A stretch of DNA of 22,626 nt from Bacteroidota bacterium (GTDB lineage: Bacteria > Bacteroidota > Bacteroidia > CAIKAF01): positions 1 to 22,626 of the forward strand of contig JAEZEQ010000028.1 in NCBI GenBank assembly GCA_023432985.1. Direction: 5' to 3'. The notes beneath the pieces are model-generated. The model did no database searches and was not told the DNA's origin. It was given only the letters and a program-made list of their open reading frames with translations. A program made the position numbers and the translations under genes. Positions 16,706 through 22,626 of this stretch are shown here, piece by piece. The number at the start of each line of letters is the position of its first letter. Positions within the stretch are counted from its first letter, which is position 1.

Positions 16706-17659
16706 CTAGTCGTTAAATACACCCATGGCTTCGAATTTCTTAATGCGATTCTGTATGCGCTTCTCGGGCTTTATTTTCTCTAATTTCTCCAAACTTTCTA
16801 AAACGCATTTTTTTACATTTTGAAAAGCTTCGGCATGATTGGTATGTGCACCGCCAACAGGCTCGGGTATTATGCCGTCTATTAATTTGTTTTTCAACAT
16901 ATCTTCAGCCGTCAGCTTCAAGGCTTCTGCCGCTCTTTCTTTCTCATCCCAGGTGCGGAACAAAATCGAAGAACAACTTTCGGGCGAAATAACCGAATAC
17001 CAAGTATATTGCATCATAAATACCTTGTCGCCAACGCCTATACCTAAGGCTCCACCCGAAGCACCTTCACCAATAATCACCACTATTATAGGCACTTTAA
17101 TGCGAAACATTTCGTATATATTGCGCGCAATGGCTTCTCCCTGCCCGCGCTCTTCTGCCTCTAATCCGGGAAATGCACCCGGCGTGTCGACAAAACATAC
17201 GATGGGAATATTAAATTTATCGGCCATTTTCATTAAACGAAGAGCCTTTCTATAGCCTTCCGGATTGGCCATACCAAAATTTCGGTATAAACGCATCTTG
17301 GCATTGATGCCTTTTTGTTGCCCTATAAACATCACCGGCTTATCGTTCAGTTTCGCCAATCCCCCTACCATGGCCTTGTCGTCTTTCACATTTCTATCGC
17401 CATGCAATTCTATAAATGTACCATCTGATAAGGCTTCCATATAGGCAACAGAATAAGGTCGCTCGGGATGACGCGATACCTGAACTTTTTGCCAGGGACT
17501 AAGCTTACTGTAAATTTCTTTACGGGTCTTATAAATCGTTTTTTCTAATTCTTTCAGGTTTTTTGAAGTATCTACGCCCGAACTTTCCCCAATTTCACGG
17601 GTCTTTTCAAGCTGTTCTTCCAATAATTTTATCGGTTCTTCAAAATCGAGATATACCAT
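16706..17659 (-). CDS. accA: Acetyl-CoA carboxylase carboxyltransferase alpha subunit
   Basis: This 317-residue subunit, with AccD, transfers the carboxyl group from biotin to acetyl-CoA in the first step of fatty-acid synthesis. The N-terminal helix region (YLDFEEPIKLLEEQLEK) and WQKVQVSRHPERP are standard. The core motifs are ELHGDRNVKDDKAMVGGLA (84-102), VDTPGAFPGLEAEERGQ (157-173), GEGASGGALGIGVGD (197-211) and ISPESCSSIL (224-233), the last two forming the oxyanion pockets. Length is normal for the alpha subunit. No accD is seen in the window. It heads a tight gene run ending in rsmA and has a TAGGTTTG box 19 bases upstream. Confidence 0.97.
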   Translation of the reverse strand: MVYLDFEEPIKLLEEQLEKTREIGESSGVDTSKNLKELEKTIYKTRKEIYSKLSPWQKVQVSRHPERPYSVAYMEALSDGTFIELHGDRNVKDDKAMVGGLAKLNDKPVMFIGQQKGINAKMRLYRNFGMANPEGYRKALRLMKMADKFNIPIVCFVDTPGAFPGLEAEERGQGEAIARNIYEMFRIKVPIIVVIIGEGASGGALGIGVGDKVFMMQYTWYSVISPESCSSILFRTWDEKERAAEALKLTAEDMLKNKLIDGIIPEPVGGAHTNHAEAFQNVKKCVLESLEKLEKIKPEKRIQNRIKKFEAMGVFND

Positions 17660-17678
17660 ACATAGTCATTTTGAGCAA

Positions 17679-17686
17679 CAAACCTA
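17679..17686 (-). promoter_or_regulatory. -7 box (TAGGTTTG) for accA
   Basis: The minus strand reads TAGGTTTG, an exact TAnnTTTG match, 19 bases before the accA start. No clear TTTG -33 element is seen at 19-21 bases upstream. It would drive accA and the three genes coupled behind it. Confidence 0.45.
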
Positions 17687-17762
17687 CAATTTTTTTAGGA
17701 ATTTCCCCCCTTTTTCCTGCCCATTCTATATTGCCTGTACTCTAGATTCCGGGAAATGAAGA

Positions 17763-18293
17763 CTATTCTAACTCTTTCTTTAAATTGGCCAAACCTTCTT
17801 CATAATCGGCGCCTATCATCTTTTCGGCATCAAATAACACATTCATTATATTCAACGGATAACGGGCATGACTGCGAAATGACCAAATTACACGGGTCTG
17901 ATTTTCGCCCAAAGCTTCTGTTTCGAATGCACATTTATTGACCATTTTAAATGGTTTCAAAAAACGCAATTCACTTTCTATACGCTTCCCTTCTTCTATA
18001 TGGGTAATTTCTTGTTCGCCTATTCCTATTTCTTCACTCTCCCAGGCATAGACAAAGCCAACTTTCCCGTCCTCACCCTTAAAGCTTTTCTTCATTTGCG
18101 GATCGGCCAAATTCCATTTCCCATAATTATCCTGATTCTTCAACATACGTAAATAATCGAACACTTCCGGAAGCGGCTTTTGTATAATTACCTCACGTTG
18201 AACATGCGTATCCTGTGGCATAAATAAGGCTATAACCAGTGGAATGGCTATAAGTACGGCCAATACAAACAGTAATTTTTTCAGTGTTTTCAT
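17763..18293 (-). CDS. SRPBCC (polyketide cyclase/START-like) domain protein with N-terminal anchor
   Basis: This 176-residue protein has a hydrophobic N-terminal helix (about residues 5-24), which could be a membrane anchor or uncleaved signal. The rest matches the SRPBCC helix-grip fold: VQREVIIQKPLPEVFDYLR (31-49), the family start in which a beta strand leads to P-x-x-VF, then WNLADPQMKKSFKG and GFVYAWESEEIGIGEQEI, and a final long helix with GLANLKKELE. These folds bind hydrophobic ligands; the ligand here is unknown. It has its own promoter immediately after the icd terminator. Confidence 0.85.
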   Translation of the reverse strand: MKTLKKLLFVLAVLIAIPLVIALFMPQDTHVQREVIIQKPLPEVFDYLRMLKNQDNYGKWNLADPQMKKSFKGEDGKVGFVYAWESEEIGIGEQEITHIEEGKRIESELRFLKPFKMVNKCAFETEALGENQTRVIWSFRSHARYPLNIMNVLFDAEKMIGADYEEGLANLKKELE

Positions 18294-18318
18294 AATCCAT
18301 GCTGTTTTTATATTGTTT

Positions 18319-18350
18319 CAAAGATACAATCTATGTGTCTATCTTTCAAA
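18319..18350 (-). promoter_or_regulatory. Bacteroidota-type promoter of the SRPBCC gene
   Basis: Reading the minus strand, TTTG (18350-18347) is followed after exactly 20 bases by TATCTTTG (18326-18319), matching the TTTG-N19-21-TAnnTTTG consensus. Transcription would start near 18313, leaving about 20 bases before the ATG. The -33 box overlaps the T tract of the icd terminator. Confidence 0.65.
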
Positions 18351-18379
18351 AAAAAAGGACTCTGTGTCAGAGTCCTTTT
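18348..18379 (-). terminator. Rho-independent terminator after icd
   Basis: AAAAGGACTCTG (18353-18364) and CAGAGTCCTTTT (18368-18379) form a perfect 12-bp inverted repeat with a 3-base loop. On the minus strand it is followed by a T tract (the A run at 18348-18356), 18 bases past the icd stop. Confidence 0.93.
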
Positions 18380-18397
18380 CGTGTAAAATGCTTCGTA

Positions 18398-19627
18398 TTA
18401 ATTAGCCAGTTCAGCTCTTAGGCCTGCATCAATTGCATCCAAAAACTCCTCTGTATATAAATAATGTGTTCCGTGTTCTACTTTATTACCGTGTATACAA
18501 ACGGCCAAATCCTTAGTCATTCTGCCGCTTTCTACCACGTCTATACATACTTTTTCCAATTTCTCGGCAAAATGAATCAATGCCTCATTGCCGTCTAATT
18601 TACCCCGGAATGCCAATCCGCGCGTCCACGCAAAAATAGAAGCAATAGGGTTCGTAGAGGTCGGATTTCCTTTTTGATGCTCGCGATAGTGGCGGGTAAC
18701 CGTACCATGTGCCGCTTCTGCTTCCATAACTTTTCCGTCGGGGGTAACTAAAACCGAAGTCATCAATCCCAATGAACCAAAGCCTTGTGCTACAGAATCC
18801 GATTGCACGTCTCCATCATAGTTCTTACAAGCCCAAACAAATTTCCCGTTCCATTTCATGGCAGAAGCAACCATGTCATCGATCAAACGATGCTCATAGC
18901 TAATGCCTGCAGCCGCAAATTTATCTTTAAATTCCGCTTGATATACTTCTTCAAATATATCTTTGAATCGGCCATCGTATTTTTTCAAAATGGTATTTTT
19001 CGTAGAAAGATAAACCGGCCATCCTTTTTGAAGTCCCATATTCATACAAGCACGAGCAAAACCACGAATCGAATCATCGATATTGTACATACTCAATGAA
19101 ACACCGGGACCCTGAAATTGATATACTTCATGCTCTATCACGGTTCCGTCTTCGCCTTCGAATTTCACGGTCAATTTTCCTTTTCCGGGTACTACAAAAT
19201 CTGTTGCACGATACTGATCGCCAAATGCATGACGACCTACAATTATAGGTGCATCCCAGGTGGTAACCAAACGGGGTACGTTCGAACAAACGATAGGCTC
19301 ACGGAAAACAGTACCATCCAAAATATTACGTATGGTGCCGTTCGGAGATTTCCACATTTGTTTCAATTTAAACTCCTCCACACGCGCTTCATCGGGTGTA
19401 ATGGTCGCACATTTAATGCCCACTCCATATTCTTTAATGGCATTGGCCGCATCTATAGTAACCTGATCATTGGTCTCATCGCGGTATTCTATTCCTAAAT
19501 CGAAATATTTAATATCTATATCCAAATAGGGAAGTATGAGTTTCTCTTTGATAAACTTCCAAATAATTCGCGTCATCTCGTCACCGTCGAGCTCAACAAC
19601 CGGATTTGCTACCTTAATTTTATTCAT
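18398..19627 (-). CDS. icd: NADP-dependent isocitrate dehydrogenase, eukaryote-type homodimer
   Basis: I take the ATG at 19627, giving 409 residues that begin MNKIKVANPVVELDGDEMTR, the usual family start; an ATG 21 bases upstream (19648) is in frame but would leave a leader of only a few bases from the promoter box. The enzyme oxidatively decarboxylates isocitrate to 2-oxoglutarate in the TCA cycle. Substrate residues lie in KSPNGTIRN (93-101) and GRHAFGDQYRATD (131-143); the NADP-binding motif is HGTVTRHYREHQKG near residues 303-316, with the Arg-His pair characteristic of NADP preference. The close similarity to eukaryotic cytosolic/mitochondrial NADP-IDH, rather than the E. coli type, is normal in Bacteroidota. 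A terminator follows at 18 bases. Confidence 0.95.
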   Translation of the reverse strand: MNKIKVANPVVELDGDEMTRIIWKFIKEKLILPYLDIDIKYFDLGIEYRDETNDQVTIDAANAIKEYGVGIKCATITPDEARVEEFKLKQMWKSPNGTIRNILDGTVFREPIVCSNVPRLVTTWDAPIIVGRHAFGDQYRATDFVVPGKGKLTVKFEGEDGTVIEHEVYQFQGPGVSLSMYNIDDSIRGFARACMNMGLQKGWPVYLSTKNTILKKYDGRFKDIFEEVYQAEFKDKFAAAGISYEHRLIDDMVASAMKWNGKFVWACKNYDGDVQSDSVAQGFGSLGLMTSVLVTPDGKVMEAEAAHGTVTRHYREHQKGNPTSTNPIASIFAWTRGLAFRGKLDGNEALIHFAEKLEKVCIDVVESGRMTKDLAVCIHGNKVEHGTHYLYTEEFLDAIDAGLRAELAN

Positions 19628-19662
19628 TTTTTTATTGTTTTTCTCCATTTTTTTATGTGTTG

Positions 19663-19670
19663 CAAAGCTA
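19663..19670 (-). promoter_or_regulatory. -7 box (TAGCTTTG) for icd
   Basis: The minus strand reads TAGCTTTG, an exact TAnnTTTG match, 35 bases before the preferred icd ATG, with a T-rich stretch about 20 bases further upstream in place of TTTG. Predicted transcription start is near 19657, giving a leader of about 30 bases. Confidence 0.5.
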
Positions 19671-19790
19671 AAAAAAATAGATGTAGAAAAAAGGAATTTT
19701 CCGCAAAAAACGAAAATTTATCCCCATCTTTTCGCTATTTTATCAAAAAAGAATAGGATTATTTTTCATCTTTGTATAAATGCTTTACTT

Positions 19791-19985
19791 ATGAAAAATA
19801 AATTTGCTGCAGTCGCTTTTGGTTTTTTCCTTGTTTCAACTTTTTCCTGCGGAGAATGTACGCAATGTGTGAAAACGGGCGAACAAAATCTTACTTATTG
19901 TGAGGCCGATTTTCTCAATAAACAACAATATCAAAGTCAGATTCAAGCACTCGATAGCCTGGGCTATACCTGCTCGGTTAAATAA
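19791..19985 (+). CDS. Small Cys-rich lipoprotein
   Basis: This 64-residue protein begins with MKNKF and a hydrophobic signal ending in the lipobox TFSC, the lipid Cys at residue 20. The mature part has four more cysteines, Cys23, Cys26, Cys37 and Cys61, in the patterns CGECTQC, YCEADF and YTCSVK. It resembles short Bacteroidota lipoproteins of unknown function in which a CxxC pair is followed by a YCE motif and a C-terminal LGYTC. A longer frame running back to 19536 would overlap icd and lacks support. A CATCTTTG box (one mismatch from TAnnTTTG) lies 16 bases before the start. The last 8 bases overlap the convergent membrane-protein gene. Confidence 0.75.
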   Translation: MKNKFAAVAFGFFLVSTFSCGECTQCVKTGEQNLTYCEADFLNKQQYQSQIQALDSLGYTCSVK

Positions 19986-20412
19986 GCTCTATAGGTTCGG
20001 GAGTCACCAAGACCAACAAAAAACGAACTATCATTATCAGTGCGCCCAAATAATACAGGAAAAAATAGCCTATATTCAGCGCATTGAGCGGAAAATTGCG
20101 CATTTGTTTCACGACTTCGGTCGTAATCCATATCAACGCAAAAACATAGAATAATATGGCTATAGCAAAAATCCATAATGTGGATGTAAATACCCAAGGC
20201 CAGTTTACTATTGTGGTAATTCTATAAATTTGGTTATCGGCCACTTGATACATCAAAATGGAAAAACCGGTCAGTAAATATGCCATGAGATACAAATGGG
20301 CATAATACCAATACTTGCTGAATTTTAACGGAGATTCCGGCTTCCATTCTTTCGAATATGCCACCCCCCAATCGTCCTCAGCTGCTTTCCTTAAACGCTC
20401 TTCTTTATCCAT
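19978..20412 (-). CDS. Small membrane protein coupled to purF
   Basis: The 144-residue protein starts at the ATG at 20412, whose A is the last base of the purF stop codon (TGATG), so translation is probably coupled. The N-terminal 30 residues are charged and cytoplasmic-like (EERLRKAAEDDWGVAYSKEW), followed by three predicted membrane helices at about residues 36-56, 75-97 and 113-136. I do not recognise a family. No catalytic or metal motif is seen. Position suggests it is expressed with purF, but a role in purine synthesis is only a guess. Its 3' end overlaps the small lipoprotein gene tail to tail. Confidence 0.78.
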   Translation of the reverse strand: MDKEERLRKAAEDDWGVAYSKEWKPESPLKFSKYWYYAHLYLMAYLLTGFSILMYQVADNQIYRITTIVNWPWVFTSTLWIFAIAILFYVFALIWITTEVVKQMRNFPLNALNIGYFFLYYLGALIMIVRFLLVLVTPEPIELI

Positions 20413-22313
20413 CAATATGCACGTATATTTTTACCCTCCACAAAATTGATCAATGCTTTATTGCTTACCATGCTACCTCCGCGTGTAGGGAAATTCCCGG
20501 TAAAATACCAGTCACCCAAATGCCCGGGACAAGATTTATGCAAATTTTCCACGGTCTGAAACACTACTTTCACTTCGCATTCTATATCTTCATCGGTCAC
20601 CAATTCGGCAATTTTTTTCGATAATTCCTCATCACTAAATGGCGCATATAAAGCTTTGGTATAATTGCTGCCATCCCAATTCGGATCATCAACAGCCTTT
20701 TTGGCCAAGGCATAAGCTTCTTCAACTATATGCCATTTATTCTGCTCTTTCAATAAGGAAACAGCCGCTCTAAATGCCACAAAATCGTTCAATTTAGCCA
20801 TGTCTATACCATAACAATCGGGATAGCGAATTTGAGGCGCAGAGGAAACAACTACTATAGATTTGGGTTGAAGACGACTCAACATTTTTATTATACTCTT
20901 CTTTAATGTCGTGCCTCTTACTATGCTGTCGTCTATGATTACGATATTGTCTATACCCGGTCTCACCGTACCATAGGTTATATCGTATACATGCGTTACC
21001 ATATCATCTCTATGCTCATCATCGGTAATAAAGGTGCGCAATTTCACATCCTTAATGGCCAATTTCTCAACACGGGGACGATGGTTGATTAATATCTCCA
21101 AATCTGTATCCGACAAGGTAGAGCCCTTGGCTTTAATTTCTTCAATTTTTAAAGCATTCAAATAATCTTCTACACCTTTCAACATACCGTAAAACGACGA
21201 TTCAGCCGTATTGGGTATAAAGGAGAAAACGCTGTTATCTACATCGTAATCTATCGCTTTCAATATCTCGGGAACTACATTTCGGCCCAACTCTTTACGC
21301 TCGGCATAAATCTCGGCATCACTGCCGCGACTGAAATAAATTCGTTCGAACGAACAGGAAAGCTTTTCTCCTGCTTCGTTAATCTGCTCTATATAAGAAA
21401 CCCCACTTTTCTTCGAAATAAAAGCATGTCCTGCCGGCAATTCTTTTATCGATTCAAATGGCACATTAAATACGGTCTGGATTACGGCCCTTTCGGAACA
21501 TACAACCGAAACTTCATCGTCTTCGTAATAATAAGCCGGACGAATTCCGTTCGGGTCGCGCAACACAAAGCCGTCGCCATGTCCAACCAAGCCGCACATT
21601 ACATATCCCCCGTCGAATTTAGAACTGGCCAACTTCAAAACTTTACCCAAATCCAATGCATCCGGTATGGCTGCTACAGCTTCCTGGCGACTCATTCCGG
21701 CAGCACGATTCTGGTTATAAATGGCATCCACTTCTCTGTCTAAGAAATGTCCGATTTTCTCCATTACGGTTACCGTATCGGCTTTCTCTTTCGGATGCAA
21801 TCCAAAACCAACAATCTCCTCGAATAACTCATCTACATTGGTCAGATTGAAATTTCCGGCCACCAATAAGTTCTTAGATATTCTGTTGTTCTGACGCAAA
21901 AAAGGATGACAACTTTCTATGCTGTTTTTGCCATAGGTGCCATAACGCAAATGACCCAAAAATAATTCGCCCGTAAATGCCAATTCTCTTTTCATACGCG
22001 CCGTATCCAGAAATATTTCGGGATTGCGATGACGTACCTCTTTGAAACGATGACTCACTTTCTCGAATACATCTTTTATGGCCTGAGGGTCTATGGAACG
22101 TACGCGGCTAATAAAACGATGCCCCGGCTCCGGATCCAGTTTTATATTGGCTATACCCGCTCCATCTTGACCACGATTGTGCTGCTTCTCCATGAGAAGA
22201 TACATCTTGTTGATCCCATAAAGTGGGCTGCCATATTTTTCTCGGTAAAAATCCAGGGGTTTACGTAGTCGTAAAAAAGCTATTCCGCATTCGTGTTTGA
22301 TGCTGTCGCTCAT
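20412..22313 (-). CDS. purF: Amidophosphoribosyltransferase (long Bacteroidota form)
   Basis: I take the ATG at 22313 (633 residues); the TTG at 22328 is less likely. The enzyme type converts PRPP and glutamine to phosphoribosylamine, the first step of purine synthesis. The N-terminal glutaminase has its nucleophile as Cys9 in KHECGIAF, so an 8-residue propeptide must be removed; RGQDGAG (48-54) and GHLRYGTYG (120-128) are also conserved. The phosphoribosyltransferase half has the PRPP loop VIIDDSIVRGTT (458-469). Length exceeds the usual 470-510, with extra sequence around 75-110, 375-425 and after 530, ending in CPGHLGDWYFTGNFPTRGG. All key residues are present. It may be a second copy beside a standard PurF; none is in the window. 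Confidence 0.9.
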   Translation of the reverse strand: MSDSIKHECGIAFLRLRKPLDFYREKYGSPLYGINKMYLLMEKQHNRGQDGAGIANIKLDPEPGHRFISRVRSIDPQAIKDVFEKVSHRFKEVRHRNPEIFLDTARMKRELAFTGELFLGHLRYGTYGKNSIESCHPFLRQNNRISKNLLVAGNFNLTNVDELFEEIVGFGLHPKEKADTVTVMEKIGHFLDREVDAIYNQNRAAGMSRQEAVAAIPDALDLGKVLKLASSKFDGGYVMCGLVGHGDGFVLRDPNGIRPAYYYEDDEVSVVCSERAVIQTVFNVPFESIKELPAGHAFISKKSGVSYIEQINEAGEKLSCSFERIYFSRGSDAEIYAERKELGRNVVPEILKAIDYDVDNSVFSFIPNTAESSFYGMLKGVEDYLNALKIEEIKAKGSTLSDTDLEILINHRPRVEKLAIKDVKLRTFITDDEHRDDMVTHVYDITYGTVRPGIDNIVIIDDSIVRGTTLKKSIIKMLSRLQPKSIVVVSSAPQIRYPDCYGIDMAKLNDFVAFRAAVSLLKEQNKWHIVEEAYALAKKAVDDPNWDGSNYTKALYAPFSDEELSKKIAELVTDEDIECEVKVVFQTVENLHKSCPGHLGDWYFTGNFPTRGGSMVSNKALINFVEGKNIRAY

Positions 22314-22339
22314 ACCTTTTGTCTGCAATTAATGAGCCG

Positions 22340-22347
22340 CAAAGTTA
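22340..22347 (-). promoter_or_regulatory. -7 box (TAACTTTG) for purF
   Basis: The minus strand reads TAACTTTG, an exact TAnnTTTG match, 26 bases before the purF ATG. No clear TTTG -33 element lies at the expected spacing. The position would give a leader of about 20 bases and supports the ATG at 22313 over the upstream TTG. Confidence 0.5.
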
Positions 22348-22414
22348 CTTTTTATTTTGGGAATTGCACGCCTATTTTTGCCCCAAACCTTCGCTTTTTT
22401 TAAAAAACTCGGGC

Positions 22415-22626
22415 TTAAATGGAGTCGGATTCTGTGATTTCTGCTTCAGGCGCACTTTCCTGCATAAAAAGTTCTTTATAAAGTGCAAACTGTGCCGTAT
22501 GTATAAAGGATAAACTGAATAAAAAGCCGATACAACAAGCCAAAAAGCCGGCCAACATAAATACGATCGAAACAATCAGTATACCCAATACCAACCATAC
22601 TTTTTTGGAAACTATAGAGAAACTAA
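22415..22626 (-). CDS. Membrane protein, C-terminal fragment
   Basis: The last 69 codons of a gene entering from the right edge end in a TAA at 22415. Reading starts in frame at 22624. The piece has a membrane helix of about 25-30 residues (LVLGILIVSIVFMLAGFLAC, then CIGFLFSLSF) and a short acidic tail, QESAPEAEITESDSI. The arrangement of a Gly/Cys-containing helix followed by FIHTAQFALYKELF resembles the C-terminus of DUF4013/YciC-like Bacteroidota membrane proteins, but that is only a resemblance. Function unknown. About 100 bases separate it from purF, without a clear GC-rich hairpin. Confidence 0.7.
   Translation of the reverse strand, partial: SFSIVSKKVWLVLGILIVSIVFMLAGFLACCIGFLFSLSFIHTAQFALYKELFMQESAPEAEITESDSI

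Noticed and set aside
19536..19790. Upstream extension of the small lipoprotein frame
   Set aside because: It would overlap the icd start and its promoter, and the ATG at 19791 gives a proper lipoprotein signal.
22372..22575. Minus-strand frame of 67 codons at the right edge
   Set aside because: The adjacent frame ending at 22415 is open to the window edge and has a clean membrane helix with an acidic tail, so it is the better coding frame.
1..22626. Search for defence systems, CRISPR, tRNA, rRNA, insertion sequences or a new multi-gene system
   Set aside because: No direct-repeat array, tRNA-like cloverleaf, transposase, recombinase or effector domain was seen. The gene content is housekeeping plus T9SS, so I do not claim a new system.

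Overview
This window looks like ordinary core chromosome from a member of the Bacteroidota. The phylum call rests on four things: a type IX secretion (T9SS) cluster (porP, gldK, gldL and the start of gldM); start sites with little Shine-Dalgarno character but repeated TAnnTTTG (-7 type) boxes; DUF4286 and eukaryote-type NADP isocitrate dehydrogenase genes; and the long Bacteroidota form of amidophosphoribosyltransferase. I cannot place it below phylum. I see no rRNA, tRNA, CRISPR array, insertion sequence or phage gene, and no gene-free stretch longer than 300 bases.

Layout. 1-3591 (minus): T9SS genes transcribed porP > gldK > gldL > gldM, with gldM cut by the window edge. 3736-7869 (minus): yqeY-like gene > topA > an arginase-fold protein that has lost half of its metal ligands. 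8099-11220 (plus): a small coiled-coil gene translationally coupled to zapA, then rny (RNase Y) with a clear terminator, then an alpha/beta hydrolase whose 3' end overlaps the convergent yceI-like gene. 11189-12613 (minus): OB-fold membrane protein > haem lipoprotein > YceI. 12757-14706 (plus): dnaG. 14723-17659 (minus): accA > flavin reductase > DUF4286 > rsmA, almost gapless. 17763-19627 (minus): an SRPBCC protein and icd, separated by a strong terminator. 19791-19985 (plus): a tiny Cys-rich lipoprotein. 19978-22313 (minus): purF-like gene > small membrane protein. 22415-22626 (minus): C-terminus of another membrane protein.

Functionally the window mixes the T9SS motor and core (GldL/GldM in the inner membrane, GldK and PorP at the outer membrane) with housekeeping genes for replication and topology (DnaG, TopA), division (ZapA), RNA decay (RNase Y), ribosome maturation (RsmA), fatty-acid synthesis (AccA), purine synthesis (PurF) and central carbon metabolism (Icd).

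I found no convincing new multi-gene system. The best second-look items are the degenerate ureohydrolase between topA and the T9SS genes, the coiled-coil partner coupled to zapA, the long PurF with its coupled membrane protein, and a recurring promoter box. Several start sites were moved to ATG codons supported by signal peptides, family lengths or promoter spacing.
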